Source of the DNA: Saprospiraceae bacterium
Lineage (GTDB): Bacteria > Bacteroidota > Bacteroidia > Chitinophagales > Saprospiraceae
DNA length: 56,578 bases
Direction: 5' to 3'
Assembly (NCBI GenBank): GCA_020436835.1
Contig: JAGQWZ010000514.1
Location: forward strand, 1 to 56,578
The notes beneath the pieces are model-generated. The model was not told where the DNA came from. It saw only the letters and a program-made list of their open reading frames with translations, and made no database searches. Positions 41,558-51,224 of the stretch are shown here, in pieces (position 1 is the first letter of the stretch; every line of letters starts with the position of its first letter). Made by a program: the position numbers and the translations under genes.

Positions 41558-41821
41558 ATGTCGGTAATGATGACAGGTAAGGAGCAAATGATGGCGGATG
41601 TGGAAGAAGCACTTGTACATGTGAGACCACATTTGGCAGTGGATGGAGGTGATGTGGAGCTAATTGATATTACAGAAGACCAGGTGGTATTGATCAAGTG
41701 GCTGGGTGCCTGCCGAAATTGTGGTATGACTCAGATGACCTTAAAAGCTGGTATAGAAGATGTGATCAAAAGAAAGATTCCCACTGTCCGGGAAGTCCGG
41801 GCCATCGAGGAAGAGGTGTGA
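41558..41821 (+). CDS. NifU C-terminal-domain (NFU) Fe-S scaffold protein
   Basis: 87 residues, a stand-alone NFU domain: [21 protein letters not shown] and the cluster-binding [18 protein letters not shown] with its C-x-x-C. It holds a [4Fe-4S] cluster between two monomers for delivery to apo-enzymes, working with Mrp encoded just upstream. The stop TGA shares its last base with the pyrF start (TGATG), so translation of pyrF is coupled. Confidence 0.92.
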   Translation: MSVMMTGKEQMMADVEEALVHVRPHLAVDGGDVELIDITEDQVVLIKWLGACRNCGMTQMTLKAGIEDVIKRKIPTVREVRAIEEEV

Positions 41822-42633
41822 TGCAACGAGATTCTATTGTTAACCAAATACAGCAAAAAGGATCTTTCCTTTGTGTCGGACTGGATACGGATATCCGCAA
41901 AATTCCCACATTTCTACTGGACTATGAGGATCCTGTCTATGAATTTAACCGAAGGGTGATAGGGGCTACCAAGGACTTTTGTATTGCCTATAAACCCAAT
42001 ATTGCTTTTTATGAAGCTCAGGGTGTGAGCGGATGGAAGGCATTGGAAAAAACACTGGCCGAGATACCATCGACCCATTTTACTATTGCAGATGCCAAAA
42101 GGGGGGATATTGGAAATACTTCCAGCTTATATGCAAGAACCTTTTTTGAATCTTTTCCCTTTGATGCAGTCACAGTGGCCCCGTACATGGGAAGTGACTC
42201 CGTACAACCTTTCCTCGCATATGAGGGAAAATGGGTGATACTATTAGCACTCACCAGCAATCAGGGTAGTGCTGATTTTCAGCTGATAAAGAATAATTCC
42301 GGGGCCTATCTCTATGAGGAGGTATTAAAGAAGAGCGCTGAATGGGCAGGGCCCGATCGAATGATGTATGTTGTCGGTGCCACACAAGCGCAGTCATTAG
42401 CATCAATTCGAAAACTGATTCCCGAACATTTCCTACTGGTTCCCGGCGTGGGAAGCCAGGGAGGAGATTTGGAGGCTGTATTTCGATATGGCAGTACCAG
42501 TGATGTTGGTCTGATCGTAAATGCCTCCAGGTCGATCATTTATGCGGGAGGCAACAATGAAAATTTTGCTGATGCAGTGAGCGAGGCCGCTCGAACACTA
42601 CAGAAAGAGATGAAGACCCTTATGGGGGGATAG
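41821..42633 (+). CDS. pyrF: Orotidine 5'-phosphate decarboxylase (type 2)
   Basis: 270 residues from the ATG at 41821. [26 protein letters not shown], the catalytic [15 protein letters not shown] with Lys and Asp, and [10 protein letters not shown] then [13 protein letters not shown]. It converts OMP to UMP, the last step of pyrimidine synthesis. The length and the RGDIGNT motif fit the longer group 2 enzymes. It is in a run with nfu upstream and the YjbR-like gene 21 bases downstream. Confidence 0.95.
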   Translation: MQRDSIVNQIQQKGSFLCVGLDTDIRKIPTFLLDYEDPVYEFNRRVIGATKDFCIAYKPNIAFYEAQGVSGWKALEKTLAEIPSTHFTIADAKRGDIGNTSSLYARTFFESFPFDAVTVAPYMGSDSVQPFLAYEGKWVILLALTSNQGSADFQLIKNNSGAYLYEEVLKKSAEWAGPDRMMYVVGATQAQSLASIRKLIPEHFLLVPGVGSQGGDLEAVFRYGSTSDVGLIVNASRSIIYAGGNNENFADAVSEAARTLQKEMKTLMGG

Positions 42634-42654
42634 TACTTAAGAAAGCAAATAGTG

Positions 42655-43005
42655 ATGACGCTCGAAGAAATTAGAAAATATTGTCTCAGTAAGCCACATG
42701 TCACAGAGGATATGCCTTTTGGAGAAGATATTCTGGTATTTAGAGTTGGTGGGAAAATGTTTCTGCTCACCAACCTCACCGCTGAAGTAACATCCATGAA
42801 CCTTAAATGCGATCCCTTAAAAGCCATCGAACTCCGGGATAGACATGAGAGTATCACTCCCGGATACCATATGAACAAAAAACACTGGAATACAGTACTT
42901 TGTGACGATACACTTACGAAGTCACTTCAGGTTGATCTCATTGATCATTCTTATGATCTGGTTTTCCGGAGTCTATCCAGAAAGCAACGGGACGAACTCC
43001 AGTAG
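42655..43005 (+). CDS. MmcQ/YjbR-family protein
   Basis: 116 residues, start ATG 42655 (an adjacent GTG at 42652 is also possible). TLEEIRKYCLSKPHVTEDMPFG and FRVGGKMFLLTNL are the family signature, and GYHMNKKHWNTVLCDDTL followed by LIDHSYDLVFRSLSRKQRDEL completes the CyaY-like fold. The family is called DNA-binding in databases, but its function is unproven. It lies 2 bases before the FAD oxidoreductase gene. Confidence 0.88.
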   Translation: MTLEEIRKYCLSKPHVTEDMPFGEDILVFRVGGKMFLLTNLTAEVTSMNLKCDPLKAIELRDRHESITPGYHMNKKHWNTVLCDDTLTKSLQVDLIDHSYDLVFRSLSRKQRDELQ

Positions 43006-43007
43006 AT

Positions 43008-44069
43008 ATGTCTAAAGTCATCGACTATTTGATCATCGGGCAAGGATTGGCCGGTAGTCTCCTCGCGGATCTCCTGTTGAAAAGGGGGAAGCAAATCATG
43101 GTTTATGATGAGGGGCACCTGGGATCTTCAACCGCTAATGCCGCAGGAATAATCAATCCGGTCACTGGCAGAAGATTTGTAAAAAGCTGGATGTTTGATC
43201 AGCTGATCGAAGTGGCACTGGCTCAGTACCAGGCATTGCAGATGAGTCTGGGAGTCCACCTGATCCGCGAGAGAAACATTGTCCGTTCGCTGCCTGACCG
43301 GAAAGCCATGAATGATTGGCTTATGAAGTCACAATGGCCGGACTATGCACCCTACGTAGTCGAAGAACCTGGACTGGAAGAATTACAGGAGTTTTTAGAT
43401 ATGCAGGGCCTCTGGAGTGAGGTAACCGGTGGGTATCAGATTGATTTACCCGTTTTGATTAAGGCGATGCGAAAGCGATTACTGGAAATGAAGGTCTTGA
43501 GGGAAGAACATTTCAAGACTGAATTGATGCATCAGAAAGAAGGGAGCGTGTACTATACTGATTTGCAGGCCAAACACGTGATATTTTGTGAGGGTTTTAA
43601 AATGGCCACGAATCCGTTATTTGAGTCATCCGTATTTCTCAACCCCTCAAAGGGAGAAAATTTCCTGCTGAAAATACCCGGTCAGTCCATGGAAAAGATG
43701 ATCAAGCGTAAATTCTTTCTGGTTCCCCTGCAGGACGATATCTACTGGTTTGGTGCGAAAGATGGCTGGCACTTTGAAGATGGCAGTCCCAGCAGCGAAG
43801 CTTATGAGCTGTTGAAAAGACATGCTTTAAAGCTCATTAAAGTTCCGTTTGAGATCCTGGAGCACCGGGCAGCAATCCGTCCCACCATCAAAGATCGAAG
43901 ACCCGTCATTGGCAAACACCGGGCCTTTCCAAATGTTTATCTTTTCAACGGACTAGGTACCAAGGGGTCATCATTGGGTCCCTACTGGGCGAGAAGACTT
44001 ATCCAGCACATCGAAGAGGGGAGTTCACTTGGACACGAAGTAGATCTCTGCCGGTTTGCAAACCAATAA
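43008..44069 (+). CDS. FAD-dependent oxidoreductase (DAO family)
   Basis: 353 residues. The N-terminal dinucleotide-binding motif is LIIGQGLAGSLLADLLLKRG, with the Asp/Glu of DEGHLG after the second strand. AAGIINPVTGRRFVKSW is characteristic of the group related to the oxidase half of MnmC. The C-terminal IKDRRPVIGKH...NVYLFNGLGTKGSSLGPYWA binds FAD. It probably oxidises a secondary amine, perhaps on tRNA or an amino acid; the substrate is unknown. It is co-transcribed with the YjbR-like gene (2-base gap). Confidence 0.85.
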   Translation: MSKVIDYLIIGQGLAGSLLADLLLKRGKQIMVYDEGHLGSSTANAAGIINPVTGRRFVKSWMFDQLIEVALAQYQALQMSLGVHLIRERNIVRSLPDRKAMNDWLMKSQWPDYAPYVVEEPGLEELQEFLDMQGLWSEVTGGYQIDLPVLIKAMRKRLLEMKVLREEHFKTELMHQKEGSVYYTDLQAKHVIFCEGFKMATNPLFESSVFLNPSKGENFLLKIPGQSMEKMIKRKFFLVPLQDDIYWFGAKDGWHFEDGSPSSEAYELLKRHALKLIKVPFEILEHRAAIRPTIKDRRPVIGKHRAFPNVYLFNGLGTKGSSLGPYWARRLIQHIEEGSSLGHEVDLCRFANQ

Positions 44070-44145
44070 AAGGACGGAAGCGTTAAACAACTGTTAAGCC
44101 TGAAGAAAAATATGTACTATTCTAGGACCACTGCATCCCCAATTT

Positions 44146-47100
44146 ATGAATCATACAAAAATGAAAGCGAAATCCGATTTCCTGCGACATTACCTCCTGG
44201 TAATTTTATTCTTATCCTGTAAAGCACTACCAACATTGAATAAGCATGACGCTGACCAACATCCGAAATTCCCGGATCTCTGGGCTCAGGTGGATTCCCT
44301 GGAGCAAGAGGGACTGCCTCAAAGTGCCTTGAAGATTGTGGAAGAAATACGAAACCTGGCAAATGATACTCATGATGATCTTCAAAAGATCAAGGCTTTG
44401 ATTTACTGGGACAAATATCAGCTATCAATACAAGACCTTGATTTGTCCGAAGCCATCGTCCATATGGAATCTCAGGTTCCGTTACTTGAGGCTCCGGCAA
44501 AGCAGATTTTGCATTCCTACCTGGGAGAATTATATATGGCTTATGGCAGGATGAATCAATGGAAACTCCGGGACCGTGAAGTTCAGGCGGACCCTCCCCA
44601 GGATTTGGAATTAATGTCACTGGCGGATTTACAGCAGAAGGCTGATGCTCACTACCTCCGGTCTATCCGTTCTGCCCAGGCATTAGCAGGTCCACTGGAA
44701 AATATAGACCTCTTACTGCAACCTGCCCCGTTGCCGGCGGTACATCGTTTCCAAAGTATTTACGATTTGCTGGTCAGTCGCTCCCTTGATCATTTTGAGA
44801 ATCCTGGATTTAGCCAAAATGGAATCACCGTTTTCCCCCTGGCGGATTCATTGTATTTCGCTCCCCGGTTACAGTTTTCAGCATTGGCCATTGATTTTTC
44901 AGATTCGTCGGATCATAAACTTCAGGCCTTCCGGATTTTTCAGGAAGTGCTGTCAAATCCGGATTCTGCAACATTGGAATTTGATTTGAGAAGGCTAGAC
45001 TATTTTCGGAGAATAAGCTCAAATTATGATAAAGAAAAATTGTATTTAAATGCACTTAAAGAACTGATAAACAGTACTAAAGAGGATGATGGAAAGGCTT
45101 TGGTTAAATATCATTTAGCAGCTGCCTATTTGCAGATGGATGATTTCATCTCTGCATACAGGACCTGTGAGGAAGTGATGAATGCGCATCCTGAAGCTCC
45201 ATCGGCTTCTGAATGTAAACAACTGATGCAACGACTGGAAATGCCGGAATTGCGGGCGCAGATTGAAGAGGTGGATATTCCCGGACAGAAAGCACCCGTT
45301 AGTCTGACTTTTAAAAATCTGGATACTGTCTATATGAAGATCTTCCAGTTGTCCCCTGGATATCTTGAGGAATTCCGGCTACTGGTCAGGGAGGATCAAC
45401 TGAACTTTATTCTGAAAAGTTCGATCGTACATGAGAAGACCATTGCCCTGCCCGCTGCGGCAGATTTCAAAGAACATACCTCTGAAGTTATCGTTCCAGC
45501 ATTGAGCCTGGGACAATACGCCATCCTTTTTTCCACCACCCGGGACTTTAAACCCGGAAGCGAAATCATTACCGGCAATACTTTTATCCGTTCGAATTTA
45601 GCTTATTCGACAATGGGCAGCCATGGTGAGGTATCCATGCATTGTTTCGACCGGACGGATGGCAGACCCCTTGAAGGGGTGAAAGTGGAATGGTACAGGC
45701 AGAGCTACGACCGAACGAGGGGAATACAGGTGAGAGACAAAGTGTTTGAATCGGAATCGAACACCCATGGCCGGGCAGAAGTACCTCCTTCACGCGGCTC
45801 ATATATGCCTGTGCTAAGTAAAGGTGAGGATCATTTAGACCTAAGTGATTCCTACATCAACTCTTTTTCCTGGGAAAGGCCCTCAACTCAACAGTCAGAT
45901 GTAAGTTACTTTCTCGATCGTTCGATTTACCGGCCTGGTCAGGTAGTTTATTTCAAAGCAATTTTACTGGAGAGAGATGCTTCCAACAAGCCTTCAATCA
46001 GCGCCAATAAGGCAGCTAAAGTTACCCTTTACGATGTAAATGGTCAGGAGGTGAGCACGATGAATGTGCGCAGTAATCTATACGGATCAATCCATGGTTC
46101 CTTTACCTTGCCGGATGGTGGTCTTGCCGGTCAGATGTCGATTGGCATTGATTTGAATAGCAAGAGGCAGTATTTCAGGGTAGAGGCCTATAGACGACCT
46201 ACCTTTAAAATAGAATTTGACTCGATTACTACCGCATACAAACTGAGTGATTCCGTGGCGATTTCCGGCCAGGTTAGTAGCTACAGTGGAGCACCTTTGG
46301 GCAATATAGATTGCTTTTACCGGGTGGTACGTAAGGTACGCTATCCTTACCTTCCCGGGTTCAGGCGAATAATCTGGCAGTCATATCCTGAAAGGGAGAT
46401 TGCCTCCGGCACCATTAAGACAGCCCGGGATGGCAGATTTTCCTTTGACTTCGTTGCCCGGGTTGATGATCTCTCCGGAATCGAACATTCACCGGTATTT
46501 GACTACGTGGTGGAACTCAGAGCAATTGACATTTCAGGAGAGTCCCTTAATAACGAGGTGACAGTGACCCTTGGGAGCAGGCCCTTTGGGATCATCTACG
46601 ATGGACCGGAAACTATTGACCTGAGCAAAAACAATGTGGTGGAATTCAAGGTAAGGAATGCGGAGGGAAATCCAGTGCCGGGGCAAGGGAGCGTGAGTCT
46701 GCAGCTTAAGGGTAATGACTCCTGGCGCCGTGATCGCTACTGGATGAGACCAGATTTACCCCTGTTGGAAAGTAATCAATACATTGATTCACTTCCTAAC
46801 TATCGAACGCTGGAAACAGATCCTGATGATTTGCGGGGCAAAGAGGTAGGACAAATCATCATGAAGCAAGTGGGTAATCGGCTTGTGGCTGATCTGGGAG
46901 ATCTGGTTCCCGGGGTCGGTGCTTATTTTTTCGTGGTTTCAGTGACGGATGAAAAGGGAAATTCGGAGGAAGCAACATTTGAGCTAAACCTGGTGGATCC
47001 CGCACGTCAATTTGTACCTTCTGAGGATCTACTCCTGGCTTTTACTGCTAATGATGATCTCACTGCCGGTGATACGTTGCAGCTGAATATAGGTTCCCCG

Positions 47101-50097
47101 GTCACTGCTCAGGTATTTTACCACAAAGAACGAAATAATGGACTTTCGGCTGGAGAATGGATGTACATTGACGAGGGGTGGAGTAAATTGATGGTACCTA
47201 TTGAGAGATCAGACCAGGGAGGACTTTATGTACATCTACAAATGGCCTACGATAACCGGATAGAAGATAAAACTATTGAGATTGACGTGCCCTGGAAGGA
47301 TAAACAACTGGTGATCCAAACCAGATCGCTGCGCGATTTGACCAGGCCGGGAACAAGGGAGACCGTAGAACTGGAGATCTTACACCAGGGTGAAGGACTC
47401 GAGGCTGAGATGTTGGCCTCTATGTTTGATGCTTCTCTGGATGCACTTTACCCCCACCAGTGGAGTGTGGATCTATATCCCCGGTTTTACAGTACCGTAT
47501 CCAGATCAACTCCCGGTTTTGGTATCTCTTACGGCTTTCTTTACTTCAATGATATCAGACCGGAGGCTATCAATTTGAATCCACAGATTGTTCCTACTTT
47601 GAATTGGTTCGGATTTCCGATGTATGGTAGGATGGTGATGGCCGAGGCGGTCACCTCACGGGCACAGCGTATGAATGCCCCCCCTCCACCCGAGGGTAAA
47701 TCTGCCGACTATGCCATGCAGGAAAAAGAAGCGGTCGAAGAAGATCAGGGTGAAACGGTCCCCGAAGTGCGGGAAGATTTTTCCGAAAATCTATTCTTTT
47801 ATCCTGACCTGCATTCCGATAGTACGGGAAAACTCAGTTTTAATTACGAAATGAATGATGCCTTGACAACCTGGAGAATGATGCTTTTTGCTCATTCGAA
47901 GGATTTGGCCAGTGATTATGCAGAGTACAGGATAGTAAGTCGCAAGGAACTGATGGTCACAACCAATGCACCCCGCTTTTTAAGGGCGGGAGACCAAATT
48001 AGTTTGTCTTGTAAAGTGGATAATCTTACGGCAGAAAGCATCGAAACCCGACTGGAATTAGTGTTGAAGAACGCGCTGACCCAGGAGGTCCTGACCTCTG
48101 CATTGGTTTACAACAGTGGGCCTGGTATGGAGATGATTGAAGCTGGATCCGCCATTGTTCATAGTTGGCAACTCCGCATTCCTGACAGTCTCCGATTTCC
48201 GATTGAGTACACAATTTCGGCAAAAAGTCTCCACTACGAGGATGCAGAAAGAGGTGTAATACCGGTATTGATCAATCAGGCATATGTGACCTCCACCCGT
48301 GCTTTTGAAATTGGTGCCCATACAACTGATGTCATTGACCTGTCGAGCTTGCTGGAACAGAGTAGTTCTGAGGGGAAAAGCGGCGACATAACGCTGGAGA
48401 TCACGGCAAATCCGGTTTGGTATGCCTTGAAAGCGCTGCCATATCTCCTGGAATACCCCTATGAGTCTTCAGACCAGATTTTTAACCGACTATATGCCAA
48501 TGCATTGGGAACCAGGATACTGCAGGAAAATCCACAGCTTGAAACCGTGTTCAGGCAATGGAATGCAGCGGATAAACAAAGTCCGTTATTTGCGGACCAA
48601 GATTTGAAAATAAGCACATTGGAAGAAACTCCCTGGCTGAGGAATGCATTGAATGAGTCGGAACAGACCAGAAGAATTGCTGCTTATTTTGCCGACAATT
48701 CGATGGCTTATGAGCAAAAGAATACCCTGCTTAAATTGAAGGGACGACAGTCTGATGACGGAGGTTTTTCCTGGTTTCCGGGAGGCAATTCAAATTGGTA
48801 TATTTCGCTATATGTCACGGAAGGCCTACAGGATCTGAAGGAATGGGTAGGGGAGGAATATCAACCTGAGATAGACCGGATTCTTGAGGAACTAGTTCCC
48901 TTTCTGGACCGGGAGGTCATCCGGTACTACCATTCAATTGAGCAGCAGGTGGAAAAGGGTAATGCGAAATGGGAAGATAATCACCTTTCTCCGGTAGTAT
49001 GCTACTACCTTAAGGTTCGAAATCCCGGGGTGAATCACGCTGCCGGTGAAATTAATGAGGTCTATCAATATTTTCTGAAACAGGCCATTGAATACTGGAC
49101 GCAGACCACGTTGTTCTCCCAAACCCAGATTGCTGCCGTTTTCGGTAGAATGGATATGCAGGAAGAAAGGGACAAACTAATCAAATCATTCAGAGAAAGG
49201 AGAATCGAGAAAGAATCTCTGGGAAGTTATTGGAAAGATGCCAATCAAAGCTGGTTTCGCTGGTGGGATATGCCTGTAAGTATTCAAACGGAAATGATCG
49301 AGTTGTTTAATCAGGAAGGAGATGAAGAAATCGTCAATGAGGCAAAACGTTGGTTATTAAATCATAAACGCACGAATCAGTGGGGTAATACCGTAGCGAC
49401 CACCAGGGCGATACAAGCTCTTCTTTCCGGATCTTCAAATTGGTTTACTGCAGCCGAACCGGTTCGCGTGGATGTGGAGAAGGGGCAGCTGAAAAATGAT
49501 CAGACGCAGTCGGAAATCAGCTTTCTAAAGCAGAAGTACGAGATCCTCTCTGACGACCTTCAGTCTGTGAAATCTATAAAAGTGAATAACCCCAATGACC
49601 ACCCTGCCTGGGGATCGGCGTATTATCAATTCTTTGAAGATCTGGATGAGATCCGGGAAGATAGGGAGGGACCTTTAAAGATAGGAAGGGAACTTTTCCG
49701 GGAAGAGTATAGTGACAAAGGGGTCGAGCTTAAAAGGATCGACGGACTTGATCTGCAACCTGGTGATGTTCTGGTGGTAAGAATTGCAGTCGAAACAGAC
49801 CGGGATATGGATTTTGTCCAGGTGAAGGATCTTCGTGCAGCCGGTTTGGAACCGGTTGAAGTACTGAGCAACTACGAATGGAATGGTGGACTGGGATTTT
49901 ACAGGGCAAATACGGATGTATCAACAAGCTTTTTTATTGACCAGTTGTCCAGGGGCAAATATGTGTTTTCTTATAAATTAAGAGTCTCACAGAGAGGCGA
50001 TTTTTCCGGAGGATATGCTTCGCTTCAGTCGCTCTATGCTCCGGAGTTTGCGAGTCACTCGGAAGGCAGCCGGCTGGAAGTGAGAAGTATTGAATAA
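44146..50097 (+). CDS. Alpha-2-macroglobulin-like lipoprotein lacking the thioester
   Basis: 1983 residues. Signal with lipobox LFLSC (Cys26 from this ATG; the ATG at 44161 is an equally good start). A helical N-terminal part of about 350 residues precedes the macroglobulin domains: MG2 at DRSIYRPGQVVYFKAILLERD, then CNA-like strands, then a Pro-rich bait-like segment (NAPPPPEGK), VREDFSENLFFYPDLHSDSTGKLSF in pieces and LTTWRMMLFAHSKDL of the A2M domain, and the alpha/alpha TED domain. At the usual GCxEQ thioester site the sequence is Y1439-E-S-S-D-Q1444, so no thioester can form. It probably acts as a periplasmic protease trap or structural protein. It ends the mrp-to-A2M gene run. Confidence 0.9.
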   Translation: MNHTKMKAKSDFLRHYLLVILFLSCKALPTLNKHDADQHPKFPDLWAQVDSLEQEGLPQSALKIVEEIRNLANDTHDDLQKIKALIYWDKYQLSIQDLDLSEAIVHMESQVPLLEAPAKQILHSYLGELYMAYGRMNQWKLRDREVQADPPQDLELMSLADLQQKADAHYLRSIRSAQALAGPLENIDLLLQPAPLPAVHRFQSIYDLLVSRSLDHFENPGFSQNGITVFPLADSLYFAPRLQFSALAIDFSDSSDHKLQAFRIFQEVLSNPDSATLEFDLRRLDYFRRISSNYDKEKLYLNALKELINSTKEDDGKALVKYHLAAAYLQMDDFISAYRTCEEVMNAHPEAPSASECKQLMQRLEMPELRAQIEEVDIPGQKAPVSLTFKNLDTVYMKIFQLSPGYLEEFRLLVREDQLNFILKSSIVHEKTIALPAAADFKEHTSEVIVPALSLGQYAILFSTTRDFKPGSEIITGNTFIRSNLAYSTMGSHGEVSMHCFDRTDGRPLEGVKVEWYRQSYDRTRGIQVRDKVFESESNTHGRAEVPPSRGSYMPVLSKGEDHLDLSDSYINSFSWERPSTQQSDVSYFLDRSIYRPGQVVYFKAILLERDASNKPSISANKAAKVTLYDVNGQEVSTMNVRSNLYGSIHGSFTLPDGGLAGQMSIGIDLNSKRQYFRVEAYRRPTFKIEFDSITTAYKLSDSVAISGQVSSYSGAPLGNIDCFYRVVRKVRYPYLPGFRRIIWQSYPEREIASGTIKTARDGRFSFDFVARVDDLSGIEHSPVFDYVVELRAIDISGESLNNEVTVTLGSRPFGIIYDGPETIDLSKNNVVEFKVRNAEGNPVPGQGSVSLQLKGNDSWRRDRYWMRPDLPLLESNQYIDSLPNYRTLETDPDDLRGKEVGQIIMKQVGNRLVADLGDLVPGVGAYFFVVSVTDEKGNSEEATFELNLVDPARQFVPSEDLLLAFTANDDLTAGDTLQLNIGSPVTAQVFYHKERNNGLSAGEWMYIDEGWSKLMVPIERSDQGGLYVHLQMAYDNRIEDKTIEIDVPWKDKQLVIQTRSLRDLTRPGTRETVELEILHQGEGLEAEMLASMFDASLDALYPHQWSVDLYPRFYSTVSRSTPGFGISYGFLYFNDIRPEAINLNPQIVPTLNWFGFPMYGRMVMAEAVTSRAQRMNAPPPPEGKSADYAMQEKEAVEEDQGETVPEVREDFSENLFFYPDLHSDSTGKLSFNYEMNDALTTWRMMLFAHSKDLASDYAEYRIVSRKELMVTTNAPRFLRAGDQISLSCKVDNLTAESIETRLELVLKNALTQEVLTSALVYNSGPGMEMIEAGSAIVHSWQLRIPDSLRFPIEYTISAKSLHYEDAERGVIPVLINQAYVTSTRAFEIGAHTTDVIDLSSLLEQSSSEGKSGDITLEITANPVWYALKALPYLLEYPYESSDQIFNRLYANALGTRILQENPQLETVFRQWNAADKQSPLFADQDLKISTLEETPWLRNALNESEQTRRIAAYFADNSMAYEQKNTLLKLKGRQSDDGGFSWFPGGNSNWYISLYVTEGLQDLKEWVGEEYQPEIDRILEELVPFLDREVIRYYHSIEQQVEKGNAKWEDNHLSPVVCYYLKVRNPGVNHAAGEINEVYQYFLKQAIEYWTQTTLFSQTQIAAVFGRMDMQEERDKLIKSFRERRIEKESLGSYWKDANQSWFRWWDMPVSIQTEMIELFNQEGDEEIVNEAKRWLLNHKRTNQWGNTVATTRAIQALLSGSSNWFTAAEPVRVDVEKGQLKNDQTQSEISFLKQKYEILSDDLQSVKSIKVNNPNDHPAWGSAYYQFFEDLDEIREDREGPLKIGRELFREEYSDKGVELKRIDGLDLQPGDVLVVRIAVETDRDMDFVQVKDLRAAGLEPVEVLSNYEWNGGLGFYRANTDVSTSFFIDQLSRGKYVFSYKLRVSQRGDFSGGYASLQSLYAPEFASHSEGSRLEVRSIE

Positions 50098-50101
50098 AAA
50101 A

Positions 50102-50125
50102 AAGCTGCCAGCTTTGCGGCAGCTT
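50102..50125. terminator. Terminator hairpin after the macroglobulin gene
   Basis: AAGCTGCC (50102-50109) pairs with GGCAGCTT (50118-50125) around an 8-base loop, right after the stop. The A-run on the left and ATTTAA on the right make it stronger on the minus strand, but the only gene ending here is on the plus strand. Probably bidirectional. The 50126-50342 stretch beyond is AT-rich with no gene. Confidence 0.7.
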
Positions 50126-50342
50126 ATTTAACACACTCAAAACCCGTAGAAACTAAATTTTTATTTCGAATATGTCTTTATTATTTAATAAACTGTTTCA
50201 GACCTTAAAATGTTGTCTCACTCCCTTCTATAAATGTGTGATAGCATAATATAAAGAGTCTAATTCTTGTCGTTCGTCGATTTTCGAAACCAAAAAAGGC
50301 TGTTTTAAAGTTAATAGGGTGTAACAAGCGTATTTTTATCAG

Positions 50343-50954
50343 ATGGAAAATAAAACGGAAGAAGCTAATTCGATTATAAAAAACCACATGATGTGGTCAA
50401 TGGGGGCAGGGTTCATTCCCGTACCAATTGCCGATGTTTTTGCAGTGGGAGCTATACAGTTGGATATGATTCGACAACTCTGCAATTTGTACGAGGTAAA
50501 TTACAAAGATACAGAGGGCAAGGCCGTCATCAGTTCAATGACCGGATCAATAATAGCGCGGGTTGGAGCCAGGGCCATCAAATTTATTCCTGGAGTTGGT
50601 ACGGTAGTAGGAGGGGTAACCCTGGCCATTCTCTCAGGAGCATCTACGTATGCTTTGGGTGAGGTGTTCAAAAAACACTTTGAAACAGGAGGTACATTTC
50701 TTGACTTTGATCCCAAACGTTTAAAGAAGGTATATGATGAAATGTTTGAAAAGGGAAAAGAGTATGCTCGCAAGATAAAGAAAGAACAGGCTATGGCCGA
50801 GGTGGAGCTTAGCAAGGGAGTAGAAGAGCCCGACGCCGGCGGGGAAGATGTGGTTAAAAGACTGCAGGATCTGGCCAAGTTGAAAGACGATGGTTTGATT
50901 TCAGAAGAGGAGTTTCAACTGCTGAAGAAAAGGATTCTGGAGAAAGCTCATTGA
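50343..50954 (+). CDS. DUF697 membrane protein with C-terminal SHOCT-like motif
   Basis: 203 residues. Residues 1 to about 115 are DUF697-like: GFIPVPIADVFAVGAIQLDMIRQLC, then two Gly/Ala-rich hydrophobic hairpins (IARVGARAIKFIPGVGTVVGG and VTLAILSGASTYALGEV). A charged helical linker leads to residues about 170-203, VKRLQDLAKLKDDGLISEEEFQLLKKRIL, a SHOCT-type oligomerisation motif (written in pieces: KRLQDLAKLKDDGLIS, EEEFQLLKKRIL). No GTPase domain is fused, unlike other DUF697 proteins. The next gene starts 1 base after the stop. Confidence 0.8.
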   Translation: MENKTEEANSIIKNHMMWSMGAGFIPVPIADVFAVGAIQLDMIRQLCNLYEVNYKDTEGKAVISSMTGSIIARVGARAIKFIPGVGTVVGGVTLAILSGASTYALGEVFKKHFETGGTFLDFDPKRLKKVYDEMFEKGKEYARKIKKEQAMAEVELSKGVEEPDAGGEDVVKRLQDLAKLKDDGLISEEEFQLLKKRILEKAH

Positions 50955-50955
50955 T

Positions 50956-51219
50956 ATGCAAATTGTCCAGTATATACCGCACCCTCGCTATAAAATCACG
51001 GTTTTCAAATCCGGTAGGCGCTATATCGTCAAATTTGATGATGCTGATCATGACCTGTCTTTAAAGTTCAGAGAAGGCGAGGTGGACGGTTTGAAGGATG
51101 TGGTGTCGCAGGTGAATCAGGAATTGCTGGAAGAGATAGATCAGGTGTTCGAAACACTATCCTCATTTCGCATGAGCCGTTATCAACGATCCTCCAAACG
51201 GTTCCCTGATATTATTTGA
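50956..51219 (+). CDS. Small conserved-looking protein of unknown function
   Basis: 87 residues, one base after the DUF697 stop, so almost certainly co-translated. The N-terminal half is strand-rich (QYIPHPRYKITVFKSGRRYIVKF), the C-terminal half a helix (VDGLKDVVSQVNQELLEEIDQVFETL). No signal, metal site or known motif. Its pairing with DUF697/SHOCT suggests a shared role. It converges on tsaD with only 5 bases between the stops. Confidence 0.65.
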   Translation: MQIVQYIPHPRYKITVFKSGRRYIVKFDDADHDLSLKFREGEVDGLKDVVSQVNQELLEEIDQVFETLSSFRMSRYQRSSKRFPDII

Positions 51220-51224
51220 TCTCC

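Noticed and set aside
41698..41820. Longer pyrF start within the NFU gene
   Set aside because: The added residues are an out-of-frame reading of the NFU CxxC region; ATG 41821 gives the normal family N-terminus and a TGATG coupling.
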